Positions 1 through 9,420 of a DNA stretch of 64,000 nucleotides are shown here, one piece after another; position 1 is the stretch's first letter; every line of letters begins with the position of its first letter. Below the pieces are notes generated by a model that was given only the letters and a program-made list of their open reading frames with translations, had not been told where the DNA came from and made no database searches. The DNA is from Roseiarcus sp963779095. GTDB lineage: Bacteria; Pseudomonadota; Alphaproteobacteria; Rhizobiales; Beijerinckiaceae. A program made the translations under genes and the position numbers. Location: the NCBI GenBank assembly GCA_963779095.1, contig CAVZWU010000024.1, positions 1-64,000 on the forward strand, read 5' to 3'.

Positions 1-1923
1 ATCCGTACGCGTTTCGAGTTGTTGGATGGAGGCGTCTACCGGCTTTACCTGCTTGCGAACCCGAGTATGGCTGGCGCCGGGGCGAATAACAAAGCTTGGT
101 GGGACGGAACGAACTCCGCGCTCATGGCCAGCGGAACGTGATCCCTGTTTGGCTTGCCCATGACGGTCGTTTCGGCGCTCAAGGTCGGAAGTCCGAACAC
201 CATCGCCGCGAACGACAATGGCTTCGCGACGATGGCGAGCGACTGCAATGTCGAATTGCGCAAGAACATGGTCCTCATCAGCCGTTTCGACCAGGCCAGC
301 GACGGTAACGTTGTCCAGTGCGGCGAGATCGGCGGCGTTGGCGCGGACACGACTTTCACCATCGCGCTCGGCTATGGCGGCGACGCGGCGACGGCCCTCG
401 CTGCGGCAGAGGGATCGCTTGCGGCTGGTTTCCCGAACCGGGAGGCCTCTTACCGCGAGGGCTGGAGCGATTACGTGGACGGGCTGCGCCCCGCCCCATC
501 CAGTGTCTCGACGGACACGCTGCGCCGGCGGGCTTATTATACAGCGGCGATGGCGCTGCACGCCGCCGAGGACAAGACATTCCGAGGCGGCAACGTCAGG
601 CTTCGACGCCTTGGGGCGATTTCGTCAATGGGGACCAGCCGAACGACGGCTACCATCGGGTTTGGGGCCGTGACCTCGACCAGCAGGCGATGGGGCTGAT
701 CGCCGCGGTGATTCTAAGCCAGGCTTTACGCATGGCGCAGTTCTTATGGAGCACACAATTCGTCGGAACGACGACGCCCGGAGACGGGACGACCTACCAG
801 CCCGGGTTGTTCCCGCGCTACACACCCGTCAGCGGGATTGGCGCGGCGACTGCGAAGGACCTTGGTTGCTGCGAGCAACTCGATGAGGAGGCTTTCGCGA
901 TCCTGCTCGCATGGATGACAGGCCTGTCTGACAGCTCCACGTACCAGAAGATCAAAACAACCGCTGATCATATTACGGGGGTGGGGCCGGCGACGACGGA
1001 GCGCTGGGAGGAGCACTTCGGTCAATCCCCTTCGTCGATCGCGGCGATCATCGCCGGGCTCGTCGCGGCCGCGGACATCGCGCGGCAGAACAACGATCCC
1101 GACACCGCAGCCCGTTGGGAGTCGACAGCCGATTCCTGGCGTTCGAGCCTCGCCGATCGGACGTACACCACCGATGGATACTGGGGCAGCCATCGTTATT
1201 TTGAACGCATCGATCCGACGCAAGATCCGAACGGTGCTCAGACGATCCACTTTGACGAGGGCGACTTCTTAGCTCATGACGTTGCCGATTACGGCTTTCT
1301 CGATCTCGTCCGGCTTGGCGTAGATAGCGCCCGACGACGCCAATGTATCGAGTTCGCTCTCGCCATCTGCTTCCGCATCGGACGGCAATTCTACGGTGCA
1401 AGTCACGATGCCAAATGGCGACATCTACTTCCACCGCTACAATCACGACAATTACGGCGAGAGCAATAGCGACTGCACGGGGTGGCCCGCCGGCGGATCC
1501 CATCGTTACGGACGGTTTTGGCCTGTTCTCTCAGGGGAACGCGGGGAATATGAAATCGCGAACGGCCGCTCGGCAAATGTCTACCTGCAGTCGATGGCTG
1601 ACGCGGCCAATGACGGCTGCTTCCTGCCCGAGCAGATTTGGGACCGTCCCGACATCGGCTGCTTTACGGCTGGCCGCCCGGCCGGCAGCGCCGCTCCTCT
1701 CAACTGGGCTGAGGGCCAATATCTGCGTCTCGCCCAGTCGATCGACGCTGGTTACAACCTCGACACGCCGTCCGTGGTCAAAGCGAAATATCGCGGCGCG
1801 GGTCCAATCCTCGGCGTTGCCGGCAAGTGCCTTGACGATGCCGGCGCGAGCACGGACGACGGAGCGGCGATCCAGGTTTTCGCCCGCATTTTCGGCTTCG
1901 ACCCCGCACGGGAGAGATTTTAG
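1..1923 (+). pseudogene. GH15 glucodextranase/glucoamylase-like gene, broken, left end outside window
   Basis: Reading frame 1 from base 1 gives a stretch typical of the N-terminal domain of bacterial GH15 glucodextranases (RFELLDGG...YRLYLLANPSM...NNKAWWDGTN). It meets an in-frame TGA at 139–141 and resumes (TVVSALKVGSP, YREGWSDYVDGL). Around base 597 the coding frame shifts to frame 3 (STPWGDFVNGDQPNDGYHRVWGRDL, the start of the (alpha/alpha)6 catalytic barrel), and near 1320 it returns to frame 1 (VTMPNGDIYFHRYNHDNYGE, then GGSHRYGRFWPVLSGERGEYE). The family hydrolyses alpha-glucans from the non-reducing end outside the cytoplasm. The last 50 codons (LGVAGKCLDDAGASTDDGAAIQVF) resemble the first repeat of a ricin-B-type lectin domain and then stop abruptly. 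One nonsense codon, two frameshifts and a cut tail make this a pseudogene. The family call is fairly secure; the exact specificity is not. Confidence 0.75.
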
Positions 1924-2041
1924 TAGGACTTCAGCGAGCCATTTCGAGAGAGTTCCGCCAGGAGTGTGAGGTTGAGGAGTCCGAGTCGGCAACAAGGGCC
2001 AAGGCGGCAAAGACATCAACTGAGTTCGGAGGGCTATCGGC

Positions 2042-2256
2042 TTGAAAACAACTGTTGTTTCGATCGCAGTTATCGTTGGGCTGGCGTTCATCGGACTGGC
2101 CGCACTTACTGGCTGACTCCCGCCGGCGACCTCCCCGCCTTTCTGCCGGGATTTAAGCCGGGGTCCGTGAAGCCCCACTTCAACCACGGGCTCGGCGCCC
2201 TGATTATTGGACTGGCCGCGCTCGCCCTAGCTTGGTTCCGTAGCAGAGCCGACTAG
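2042..2256 (+). pseudogene. small two-helix membrane protein, frameshifted
   Basis: A TTG start at 2042 follows a GGAGGG ribosome-binding site and opens a hydrophobic segment (KTTVVSIAVIVGLAFIGLAAL). That frame stops at 2116, but the +1-shifted frame continues smoothly (YWLTPAGDLPAFLPGFKPG) into a second hydrophobic segment (GALIIGLAALALAWF) followed by a basic end. The join near 2103 implies a one-base indel in a protein of about 70 residues with two transmembrane helices. No function can be assigned. The same broken pattern as the neighbouring GH15 remnant suggests a decaying region. Confidence 0.5.
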
Positions 2257-2748
2257 GCCTGACCGGTGTCGAGTTCACGAATGGGGATCAGCCGGGAGTG
2301 AGTTTGAGGAAGGCGCCATGAGCCGGACCTCAGGTCGGTTCGCAAAGTGAGCCCATAGCCCACGCGAATCGCGGCACGTTAAGACGCGTGGCGCCTTTCG
2401 TCTAATTCGCTCTCAACAGCGAGCGGCGCAGCTATAGCCCATTGTAAACGAGCTCAGCAAGCATTGCCAGACCGTCGCCACAGAAGTCGACGCGCGTTTT
2501 CATCGACCAAGTGCGAATAACGCGTGAGGGAAACGACGCGATTGTCGATAATTTTTCTGCCCTTAAATATCGACTCTCTATGGTAAAGAATGGTGCATCA
2601 CGTAAACCGCAAGTGGCGCTGAGTGCTGGGTATGTTTGAGAGAGTACGTCTTCATTGGGTGGTCCAGACACGCCAAGGGGGTTGCTTTTGTTCCGGAAGT
2701 TGAGACCTCGGCGCGGATCCCGCTTTCGACGTTGATATGAAACTTCAC
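2257..2748. other. gene-free stretch, nothing recognised
   Basis: About 490 bases with only short open frames. The longest, on the minus strand from 2671 to 2432 (79 codons), shows no recognisable motif or ribosome-binding site. No RNA gene or repeat was seen. Confidence 0.5.
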
Positions 2749-2961
2749 CTAATACTCTTCTAGACTTGGTGGCGCACCGTACTCAAGAGCCTCCGAGCAC
2801 GTTGCGCACATCTCCTTTTGTGGTTGCAAATACACTTTCTGATTGCAGCGCACGCACACTTTTGGCTCGCTGGTCAGTTTGATGTAAGCGAACAACGCGA
2901 GTTCGTCTGGATCGTCTCCAACACTATAGAAGCCGAAATTGTCCTCGTAATTTGTTGGCAT
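2749..2961 (-). CDS. small zinc-ribbon-like protein of unknown function
   Basis: A 70-residue acidic protein (start MPTNYEDNFGFYS) whose C-terminal half carries two CxxC pairs, VCVRCNQKVYL and MCATCSEAL, spaced as in a treble-clef or zinc-ribbon fold. The frame remains open upstream to base 3078, giving a 109-residue version, but the extra 39 residues have no domain character, so the internal ATG at 2961 is preferred; a G-rich stretch lies about 13 bases before it. Metal binding is inferred from the cysteines alone. It has no operon partner; the neighbours on both sides are remnants. Confidence 0.45.
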   Translation of the reverse strand: MPTNYEDNFGFYSVGDDPDELALFAYIKLTSEPKVCVRCNQKVYLQPQKEMCATCSEALEYGAPPSLEEY

Positions 2962-3078
2962 AACATTTATATTACCCCCTGGGTCACCGATGGTCGACTT
3001 AGGTTTGCGAGGGGCAGACGCATTGGCGCTCAAGTGAGATCGAGTCCAGACAGAGCATTTGTTATCTCTGCGCATCAT

Positions 3079-3612
3079 TTACAATCTGACTAATGTGTTA
3101 ATCTCCGTTTCTATGTGTACATGGTGTAATAAGACCAGGGCTACAGTACTGGATTCATCGGGTTGCAAATGTTGACGATTTCTTTGCGCTGCGCGCAGAG
3201 CGTACAATTCACTGAACTAAGGTGCGGAACGGAGCACCCGCGCGGAACGGCGCTTGGGATCGCCCAGAGGGCCGAACGTTTCGGGGGGTACCGGAAGTGG
3301 CCGACTTACCTTCGACACCTTCTGTGCGGATCGGCAGAGGGCGGGATCGGAAGCCGGAAGGGATCGGGACCGGGACCGGCGCTCGAAGGGAGCTTTTTTT
3401 TTGTTGTTCCGATTAGGGTAATAAAACTGGGTATTTGGCCAGATCGTGGGAGGACGATTGTGCCTCAATTCACGCTCGCGCGGGTTGGGCGCTACAACGA
3501 GCCGCCGCCAACACCACAATTATGGTAATTGCAATCTCATTAACAGTCGGTGCAATCCTCCGGGATCGTTGGCGGCGATCGACGAGCCGCCGAGTTATCG
3601 TAGGAGGTATCA
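3079..3612. other. intergenic stretch with a possible short hairpin plus T-tract
   Basis: No convincing gene. GCTC-GAAGG-GAGC followed by nine T residues near 3384–3404 could be a weak intrinsic terminator on the plus strand. The end of the stretch carries the AGGAGGT ribosome-binding site of the Rrf2 gene. Confidence 0.3.
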
Positions 3613-4065
3613 ATGAATTTGTTATCGAGACGCAGCGTTCTCGCCGGCGCCGCCGTTGTCGATGTCGCGTTGCACTGCGCCAAGGCTCCGGTTGCGGCCA
3701 AATCTTTGGCTGCGCGTCATAAGTTGCCCCCCCGCCATCTGGAGACGTTGCTCCAGGGGCTGGTCCACGCCAAGATCCTCAAGGGCGTGCGCGGACCGCG
3801 GGGCGGCTACGAGCTGGCGCGCGACCGCCGGCGCATCACGGTCGGCGAGATCGTCCGCACCGCGATGTCGCTAAGCACTGCGGATCCCGAAGATCTCGGC
3901 GCGAACTCGGTCCTGCTCGAGCGCGTGATCGATCCGGCCGTGCGCAAGGCGGGGGAAACCTTTCTTGCCAACCTAGATGCGATCACCGTCGAACAGATGT
4001 GCGAGACGGCCGAGAAGTCGCATGTGCTCGACGACGAGAAGGTCAGCGGCGAGTTTGCTATCTGA
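3613..4065 (+). CDS. Rrf2-family transcriptional regulator
   Basis: The 150-residue length and the winged-helix region (residues 1–75, with the wing signature RGPRGGYELAR at 60–70 and the recognition-helix region LPPRHLETLLQGLVHAKIL) match Rrf2-family repressors. Many members (IscR, NsrR, RirA) sense Fe-S clusters, nitric oxide or iron through three conserved cysteines. Here only Cys22 and Cys130 are present and neither lies in the usual C-x5-C-x7-C cluster, so a cluster-free member of the family is more likely. The start is supported by an excellent AGGAGGT site seven bases upstream. It is the only clearly intact gene in the first 5 kb, and its targets are unknown; the ParA remnant follows directly. 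Confidence 0.8.
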   Translation: MNLLSRRSVLAGAAVVDVALHCAKAPVAAKSLAARHKLPPRHLETLLQGLVHAKILKGVRGPRGGYELARDRRRITVGEIVRTAMSLSTADPEDLGANSVLLERVIDPAVRKAGETFLANLDAITVEQMCETAEKSHVLDDEKVSGEFAI

Positions 4066-4134
4066 TCCGGGTATTTGCGAGCTTGGCGTCGGCGGCACGG
4101 GCCATTTGGATCGCGTCGAGGGCGCTCGCAGCAC

Positions 4135-4463
4135 CGAAAGCCCCGCACTCGCACCGGCGACGCTGGCCGGGCTGGGGGACAAGTTGAAGGTGCTCGGGAG
4201 GCCGGGTTCATCTATACCGTCGTCGACACGCCTCCGGCGATCACAGACGCGATCCGGGCCGTCGTCGCGCTCGCAGACTTTGTGCTGATCTCCGTCAAGC
4301 CCAGCCGACACGACTTGCGGGCTGTCGGGCGAACCGTGGAGATCGCCCGCGAGGGCGGCAAGACGTTCTGCTTCGTCCTGACCCAGCGAAGGGCAATGCG
4401 CTTTTGACGGTTCAGGCGATGGCGGCGCTCTCCGAGCATGGGGTCGTGGCTCAGGTCTGTTAA
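4135..4463 (+). pseudogene. ParA-type partition ATPase remnant
   Basis: A run of about 110 codons spread over at least three frames reads as the C-terminal two thirds of a plasmid ParA ATPase: PALAPATLAGLGDKLKVL, then FIYTVVDTPPAITDAIRAVV, ADFVLISVKPSRHDLRAVGR and, after another shift, NALLTVQAMAALSEHGVVAQV. The VVDTPPA segment corresponds to the Walker A' / switch II neighbourhood (D-x-P-P), but the N-terminal P-loop is missing. ParA proteins segregate plasmids with ParB, and no parB is nearby. The fragment points to a former plasmid or integrated element here. Confidence 0.6.
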
Positions 4464-4771
4464 GTTTTTCTGCCGATGTGTTTTTCGTCCAGCGGCTTCC
4501 TTCGGGCGGACCTTTGCCGTCGCCGAGCGCTGCCGGAGGTCCGTGTAATCCCGCTATTCCCGGCGTGGCCAGCAGAGCCCACAACTTCACGATCCCAGTT
4601 GAAACCGACGTGATGGTGGGGATCACGACAACGCACTATCTGAGGCTTTCGCGGTGAGGATCCGCGTGGTTCAGCCGTCACCTTTCAGATGACCGAGACG
4701 GCAGGCGTCCTGGCCAATTCTGCCTTCCAGCATCATCCGGGAGCCGCAAGGACCGGTGGTTCCGTCGCTCC
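4464..4771. other. intergenic stretch, nothing recognised
   Basis: About 300 bases between two remnants. Short frames on both strands show no family signature, and the stretch is probably further degraded sequence. Confidence 0.4.
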
Positions 4772-5176
4772 TCAGTCCGAATGCTCAATTTGTTGCTCAT
4801 CGATTGCGGTTGTCCAAGGATGCTGTCTTTTCTCCCAGACCGAGTTGCGGGGCCTCTCAAAATCAGGATCAGCAAACATCCCTACAGCGACTGCGATCAG
4901 CTCGGGGCGTTGCTCGGGTTCCCAGAAAACCGTTCCGCCGCATTCGGGACAGAAGTTGAATCTCACAGTTCTACCGCTCTCTGCTCGACGCGCGTATCGT
5001 TTGGCGATGCCCTTGGCGAGCCGGACTTGCTCTCGCGGATAGAATGCCTGAACACCGAAAGTGCTTCCGGTACGGCGCTGGCATTCGAGGCAGTGGCACA
5101 TGGCGACGCGGACGGGGTCGCCTCAAACTGTTACCTGGAGCTGTCCGCAACTGCATGCGGCTTCGCGATCCGTCAT
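4772..5176 (-). pseudogene. GFA/CENP-V-family protein with an in-frame stop codon
   Basis: The ATG at 5176 has an AAAGGT ribosome-binding site and starts MTDREAACSCGQLQVTV, the first zinc-binding C-x-C motif of the glutathione-dependent formaldehyde-activating enzyme (GFA) family. A TGA at 5125–5123 interrupts the frame, which then continues without shift as GDPVRVAMCHCLECQRRTGS (second zinc site CHCLEC) and NFCPECGGTVFW (third site CPEC). The total of 134 sense codons is the normal family length. Apart from the single stop, every zinc-ligand cysteine is present. The stop position normally holds an acidic or polar residue, so recoding to selenocysteine is unlikely. A recent nonsense mutation or a sequence error fits best. 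Confidence 0.75.
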
Positions 5177-5373
5177 GTGGATTACCTTTCGACCGAGACC
5201 CGCAATAGCATTCGTGCGAGCGCGCGGTTTCTTGTATCTCAAGACGCAGGGCGAGAATGGTATGTGCAGCAGAAGGGCGTTTCTCGGCTTCCCGCCCAGC
5301 CGATGGAGATCGCCAAGTCGCGTCTCCGCGAACTTCGGTGAGCCCAGCGTGTGTGTCAGCTGCAACCACGCCA

Positions 5374-5605
5374 TCAAAGATTCAGGTCCAAACCAAATTC
5401 CCGCTTGATCCCTGCTTTGTATTCCTCATCGCTGGACCCTGCGATATTCACCATTTCCTCGTCCGTTTTGCCTGCTCGCCATTTCATAAACGGCGCGGCG
5501 TCTGGGCCGACCGGATAGCGAAGCTGTCAACTGTCACCGTCGACAATCTGCCGAATTTGCTCGCCGACGACGTAGGCCGATGTCGGGTTCGCCAGCGCGG
5601 GATGA
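5374..5605 (-). pseudogene. short-chain dehydrogenase C-terminal fragment with nonsense codon
   Basis: Read on the minus strand, about 77 codons match the end of classical short-chain dehydrogenases: ANPTSAYVVGEQIRQIVDGDS, then a TGA where the family usually has tryptophan, then QLRYPVGPDAAPFMKWR and a C-terminus ending FGLDLNL. The Rossmann fold and the YxxxK catalytic motif are absent, so this is a tail fragment only. It lies next to the GFA pseudogene in the same orientation. The TGG-to-TGA reading is inferred from the unbroken homology on both sides. Confidence 0.5.
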
Positions 5606-5684
5606 CTTTAGTCTGAATCGAGGGGGATTCTCGAATCAGCGCTGTTCTGATTTACCGTGCTGGCTGGGCAGGAGGCCAGTATGG

Positions 5685-5879
5685 ATGGGAAAGCCTTATT
5701 CAATGGATCTTCGCCAGCGGGCGGTGGCCGCGGTTTTGAAGGAGGGGCTGTCGCGGCATGAGTTCGGCGGCGCGCTTCGGGGTCGCGCCGAGCACGGTGA
5801 TCAATTGGGTGCGACGGTTTGGGGAGACGGGGAGCGTCGCGCCGCGCCTTTCAAGCGCCGCCGTGATCTGCAACAAGAA
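5685..5879 (+). pseudogene. IS630-family transposase N-terminal scrap
   Basis: MGKPYSMDLRQRAVAAVLKEGLSRHE is the typical first helix of IS630-type transposases. After a one-base shift the frame continues as ARFGVAPSTVINWVRRFGETGSVAP, the helix-turn-helix. The sequence ends at base 5879, exactly where the left inverted repeat of the IS66 element begins, so the IS66 inserted into this gene. The DDE domain is not found on the far side because IS21 truncates the IS66. Confidence 0.6.
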
Positions 5880-6920
5880 GTAACTCCCAAGCCGGGTGAG
5901 TCCGAATTGTCACACGGTGTGTGAGATCGTTGAGGTTTTGCGAGATTTTCGAGACGGGCGGGGGCGAACCGTGAGTTAAGGTGGGGATGATTCTCCCTGC
6001 CGAAGTTCAGGCGCTGATCGAAGCGCTCCGGAGCGAGATTTCCGCGCTTCGCTCGGAGGTCGCCGATTTGCGGCGGGAGAACGAGGGCCTTCGAGCCGAG
6101 AACGCCGAGCTTCGGCGCCGGCTGGATCTGGACAGCACGACGAGCTCCAAGCCGCCTTCGAGCGACGGGCTGAGGAAGAAGTCGCGCCTTCCCGGCAGCC
6201 TTCGCGGCCGTTCGGGCAAGGCGAGCGGGGGACAGCGGGGCCACAAGGGCGACACGCTGCGGCGGACGGCGACGCCCGACTGGGTCGTCCGACACGAGGC
6301 TGCGGCGTGCCGGCGCTGCCGGGCGGCGCTCGCGGCTTCGATGCAGACCGGGGTGGAGACGCGTCAGGTGTTCGACCTGCCCGAGCGGCTGATCGAGGTC
6401 ACGGAGCACCAGGGCGCCATCTATGCCTGCGCCCGATGCCGCGGCGTGACGCGGGCTGCGTTCCCCGACGGCGTGATCTCGCCGACCCAATATGGCGAGC
6501 GCATCAAGGCGGCGGCGGTCTATCTCAACGTGCAGCAGCTTGTGCCCGAGGACCGGACGGCGCAGGCGCTTCAGGACCTGTTCGGCGCGCCGCTCGTCTG
6601 CCCGGCGAGCGTGATCGCGTGGATGGGCAAGAAGGCTCAGGCTCTGGAGGGCGTCTATCAGGCGATCGGGACGCGCGTCGGCGGGGCCAAGGTCAGGCAT
6701 CTCGACGAAACCGGCTTTCGCATCGCAGGCTCCCTGCAATGGCTGCATACGACGTCGAGCCGGAGCCATACCTTCTACCGGGTCGGAGCGGCGCGCGGCG
6801 ATGTTCCCGCAGGGTTGAAGGGCGGCGTCGTCGTGCATGACCATTTCCGCCCCTACAACGCCCTCGCGGACGTCGCTCACGCCTTCTGCAACGCCCATCA
6901 CCTGCGCGAACTCAAGGGCG
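5880..6920 (+). mobile_element. IS66-family element, copy 1, truncated on the right
   Basis: It begins with GTAACTCCCAAGCCG, the same terminal repeat as the complete copy at 42278–43849, and is almost identical to that copy through its noncoding lead and tnpC gene up to about base 6916. There IS21 copy 1 replaces the rest. Roughly one third of the element, including its right terminal repeat, is missing, so it cannot move on its own. Confidence 0.85.
5987..6920 (+). pseudogene. tnpC: IS66 transposase TnpC, 3' truncated
   Basis: MILPAEVQALIEALRSEI opens a leucine-zipper-like coiled coil (about residues 1–50), followed by the zinc-finger region with CRRC and CARC pairs and the first two catalytic aspartates (RHLDETGFR, VVVHDHFRPY). 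The frame leaves IS66 homology after HHLRELK and enters the IS21 terminus, so the third acidic catalytic residue (in NNLAEQDLR of the full copy) is lost. The protein is inactive. An alternative GTG start lies six bases upstream. Confidence 0.85.
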
Positions 6921-6991
6921 TGTCGATTTCCGTCGAGAACTGACCCGGGATTTCCATTGAGAACTGACCCGGCTTGATGATGGTTTTGGGA

Positions 6992-7786
6992 TCAGGCGTT
7001 CGTCAAGTTTCGAGGTTTCTCCTTTGCGGGTTTGGCGGCTTTCGCCGAGCTGTTCTTGAAGCGGAAGCTGTCGTTTCCGGTTTCGAGAATGTGGCAGCGG
7101 TGGGTGAGACGATCGAGTAGAGCGGTCGTCATCTTCGGGTCGCCGAACACGGTTGCCCACTCGCCGAAGCTGAGATTGGTTGTGATGATGACGCTGGCAC
7201 GCTCGTAGAGCTTGCTCAGCAGATGGAAGAGCAACGCCCCGCCGGAGGCGCTGAACGGCAGGTAGCCAAGCTCGTCGAGGATGACGAGATCGGAGTGAGT
7301 GAGCCGGGCGGCGATCTGTCCTGGCTTGCCCTGAAGCTTCTCTTGTTCGAGAGCGTTGACGAGTTCGACGGTGGAGAAGAAGCGGACGCGCTTGCGATGA
7401 TGCTCGATCGCCTGGACGCCGATCGCGGTGGCGAGATGCGTCTTGCCCGTGCCGGGGCCGCCGACCAGGACGACATTGTGGGCGTCTTCCAGGAACTCGC
7501 AACGATGGAGTTGACGTGTGAGCGCCTCGTTGACCTCGCTGCTGGCGAAGTCGAAGCCGGCAAGGTCGCGATAGTTCGGAAAGCGGGCCGCTTTGAGCTG
7601 GTAGGCCGTCGACCTTACCTCCCTGTCGGCTGTTTCCGCCTTCAAGAGCTGCGATAGGATGGGCAGCGCCGCCTCAAAGGCCGGAGAGCCTTGCTCGGTC
7701 AGCTCGCCGACCGCCTGAGCCATGCCGTGCATTTTGAGGGTGCGCAGCATGATGACGACGGCGCCAGCGGCGGGATTATGACGCAT
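6992..7786 (-). CDS. istB: IS21 transposition helper ATPase IstB
   Basis: IstB is the AAA+ partner of IstA; it binds target DNA and activates strand transfer. This 264-residue protein shows the Walker A GGPGTGKT (residues 109–116), the Walker B region LVILDELGYLPF and a sensor-type segment SVIITTNLSFGEWATVFGD. The start ATG overlaps the end of istA by 11 bases (ATGCGTCATAA), the usual translational coupling in IS21. A longer reading from base 7816 would only extend into istA. Confidence 0.93.
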   Translation of the reverse strand: MRHNPAAGAVVIMLRTLKMHGMAQAVGELTEQGSPAFEAALPILSQLLKAETADREVRSTAYQLKAARFPNYRDLAGFDFASSEVNEALTRQLHRCEFLEDAHNVVLVGGPGTGKTHLATAIGVQAIEHHRKRVRFFSTVELVNALEQEKLQGKPGQIAARLTHSDLVILDELGYLPFSASGGALLFHLLSKLYERASVIITTNLSFGEWATVFGDPKMTTALLDRLTHRCHILETGNDSFRFKNSSAKAAKPAKEKPRNLTNA

Positions 7787-9317
7787 GGCGCGCCTCCCGG
7801 GCTTGGCGCAGCGCATCGTAGCGTTCGACGTTGGCCTGCGGCTCGGAGGTGAGCGTCAAAGCATTAGGCGGCTTCACGACGGGTGGGTCGATTGGCTTGC
7901 CGTCAATCAACCGGTGCAGCAGGTTCAGAATGTGCGTCTTGGTCGGCACGCCGGCCTCCAGAGCCAGTTCGACGGCAGTGAGCACGGCCTGCTCGTCATG
8001 CTGGAGGACGAGAGCCAGAATCTCGACCATCTCGCGGTCGCCGCCCGGCGTCTTGAGCATGCGCTGTTGCAAGGCACGGAAGGCAGGCGGGAGTTCGGCG
8101 AACGGCGCGCCGTTGCGGAGTGCGCCCGGTTTGCGCTGAATGACCGCCAGATAGTGCCGCCAGTCGAAAACGGTGGTCGTGCTCTTGCGTTGGTGGGAGC
8201 GGGCAAAAACGCGGCGATGTTCGCAGACGACTTGTCCCTCGGCGGCGACAACGATGCGTTCGGGATAAACTCGTACGCTGACTGGACGATTGGCGAAGGA
8301 GGCCGGCACGCTATAGCGATTGCGGTCCAGATGGACCAGGCACGTCGGCGACACGCGCTTGGCGTATTCGACGAAGCCGTCGAACGGGCGCGAAGGCTGC
8401 ATCAGATGCTGGACCTCTTCGGCCCAGGCGTCGGCAATCGCGCCAGGATGCGAGGCGTGCGGCGTCTGCTCCCACAGCTCCCTGCATCGCATCTCCAGCC
8501 AGTCGTTCAGCGCCGCCAGGGAGGGGAAGCTGGGCATGGGCTGCCAGAGCCGATGGCGGGCGTCCTGGACGTTCTTCTCGATCTGCCCCTTCTCCCAACC
8601 GGACGCCGGATTGCAGAACTCCGCCTCGAACAGGAAGTGGCTGACCATGGCTGCGAACCGTGCGTTGACCTGGCGGTTCTTGCCGCGCCCGACTTTGTCG
8701 ACCGCAGTGCGCATGTTGTCGTAGATGCCTCGCCGGGGAACGCCGCCCAGCACGCGGAAGGCGTGGTTATGGGCGTCGAACAGCATCTCGTGGGTCTGCT
8801 GCGGGTAGGCCCGGAGGAAGAAGGCGCGGCTGCAGGACAGTTTGAAGTGAGCGACCTGCAGCTTGGTTCGCTCGCCGGCAATGATCGCCCAATCTTCCGA
8901 CCAGTCGAACTGGAACGCCTCGCCCGGCAAAAACGCCAGCGGCACGAACACGCCGCGGCCGCACGTCTTCTGTTCCTGTTGCCGAGCGGCCTTCCAGTCG
9001 CGAGCGAAGGCCGCCACGCGATTGTAGGAGCCGTCGTAACCGAGGGCGGCCAGATCGGCGTGCAATTGCTTGGTCGTCCGCTTCTGCTTGCGGGACTTCC
9101 CCGCCTCCTGCCGCAGCATATGCGACAGCTTGTCGGCGTAAGGGTCCAGCTTGCTCGGGCGGTCAGGGATGTTGAACCTCGGTTCAACGGTGTCCGAGCG
9201 CAGATATTTGCGGACTGTGTTCCTCGACAGCCCCGTGCGCCGCGATATCTCTCGGATCGAGAAATGGTCCCGGTAGTGCCAGCGTCGGATGACGCTCAGT
9301 AACTCCATGTCGATCAC
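7776..9317 (-). CDS. istA: IS21 transposase IstA
   Basis: A DDE-type transposase of 513 residues. The N-terminal helix-turn-helix (residues 17–40, HFSIREISRRTGLSRNTVRKYL) binds the terminal repeats. The RNase H-like core shows the three acidic residues in FQFDWSEDW (Asp138), RGIYDN (Asp200) and KGQIEKNV (Glu247). A C-terminal beta-barrel region (RYSVPASFANRPVSVRVYPERIVV) follows. The GTG at 9317 is used here; an ATG three codons further in is an alternative. It is the only one of the three istA copies without a frameshift, so it could mobilise the other two in trans. Confidence 0.93.
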   Translation of the reverse strand: MIDMELLSVIRRWHYRDHFSIREISRRTGLSRNTVRKYLRSDTVEPRFNIPDRPSKLDPYADKLSHMLRQEAGKSRKQKRTTKQLHADLAALGYDGSYNRVAAFARDWKAARQQEQKTCGRGVFVPLAFLPGEAFQFDWSEDWAIIAGERTKLQVAHFKLSCSRAFFLRAYPQQTHEMLFDAHNHAFRVLGGVPRRGIYDNMRTAVDKVGRGKNRQVNARFAAMVSHFLFEAEFCNPASGWEKGQIEKNVQDARHRLWQPMPSFPSLAALNDWLEMRCRELWEQTPHASHPGAIADAWAEEVQHLMQPSRPFDGFVEYAKRVSPTCLVHLDRNRYSVPASFANRPVSVRVYPERIVVAAEGQVVCEHRRVFARSHQRKSTTTVFDWRHYLAVIQRKPGALRNGAPFAELPPAFRALQQRMLKTPGGDREMVEILALVLQHDEQAVLTAVELALEAGVPTKTHILNLLHRLIDGKPIDPPVVKPPNALTLTSEPQANVERYDALRQAREARHAS

Positions 9318-9420
9318 TCCATCGTCCCCCGCCTAGGCCAAGGGGGAAGGGTTCGAACATGGGTCAGTTCTCGGTGGAAAAACCCGTGGCGCCCGGGTCA
9401 GCTCTCAGTGGAAATCAACA

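Larger units (their letters stand above)
6921..9420 (-). mobile_element. IS21-family element, copy 1 (apparently intact)
   Basis: A 2500-bp element with 5'-TG...CA-3' ends and the multiple terminal repeats typical of IS21 (GAGAACTGACCCGG and AATTCTCGG variants repeated at both ends). It encodes istA and istB on the minus strand, and both are full length, unlike those of the other two copies. No target duplication is seen: the left flank is IS66 tnpC and the right flank is unrelated DNA, so the copy marks a rearrangement junction. Confidence 0.92.

Noticed and set aside
3222..3519. Open frames on both strands upstream of the Rrf2 gene
   Set aside because: No ribosome-binding sites or domain patterns, and they overlap each other.
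5123..5125. Selenocysteine recoding of TGA in the GFA-family gene
   Set aside because: The position is not a cysteine in the family, and no stem-loop typical of a bacterial SECIS was recognised after the codon. SelO in this window is only a fragment and is not a selenocysteine-insertion factor.
7785..9302. 505-codon plus-strand open frame
   Set aside because: It lies entirely antisense to istA of IS21 copy 1 and recurs antisense to the other copies; its composition is that of a GC-rich shadow frame.
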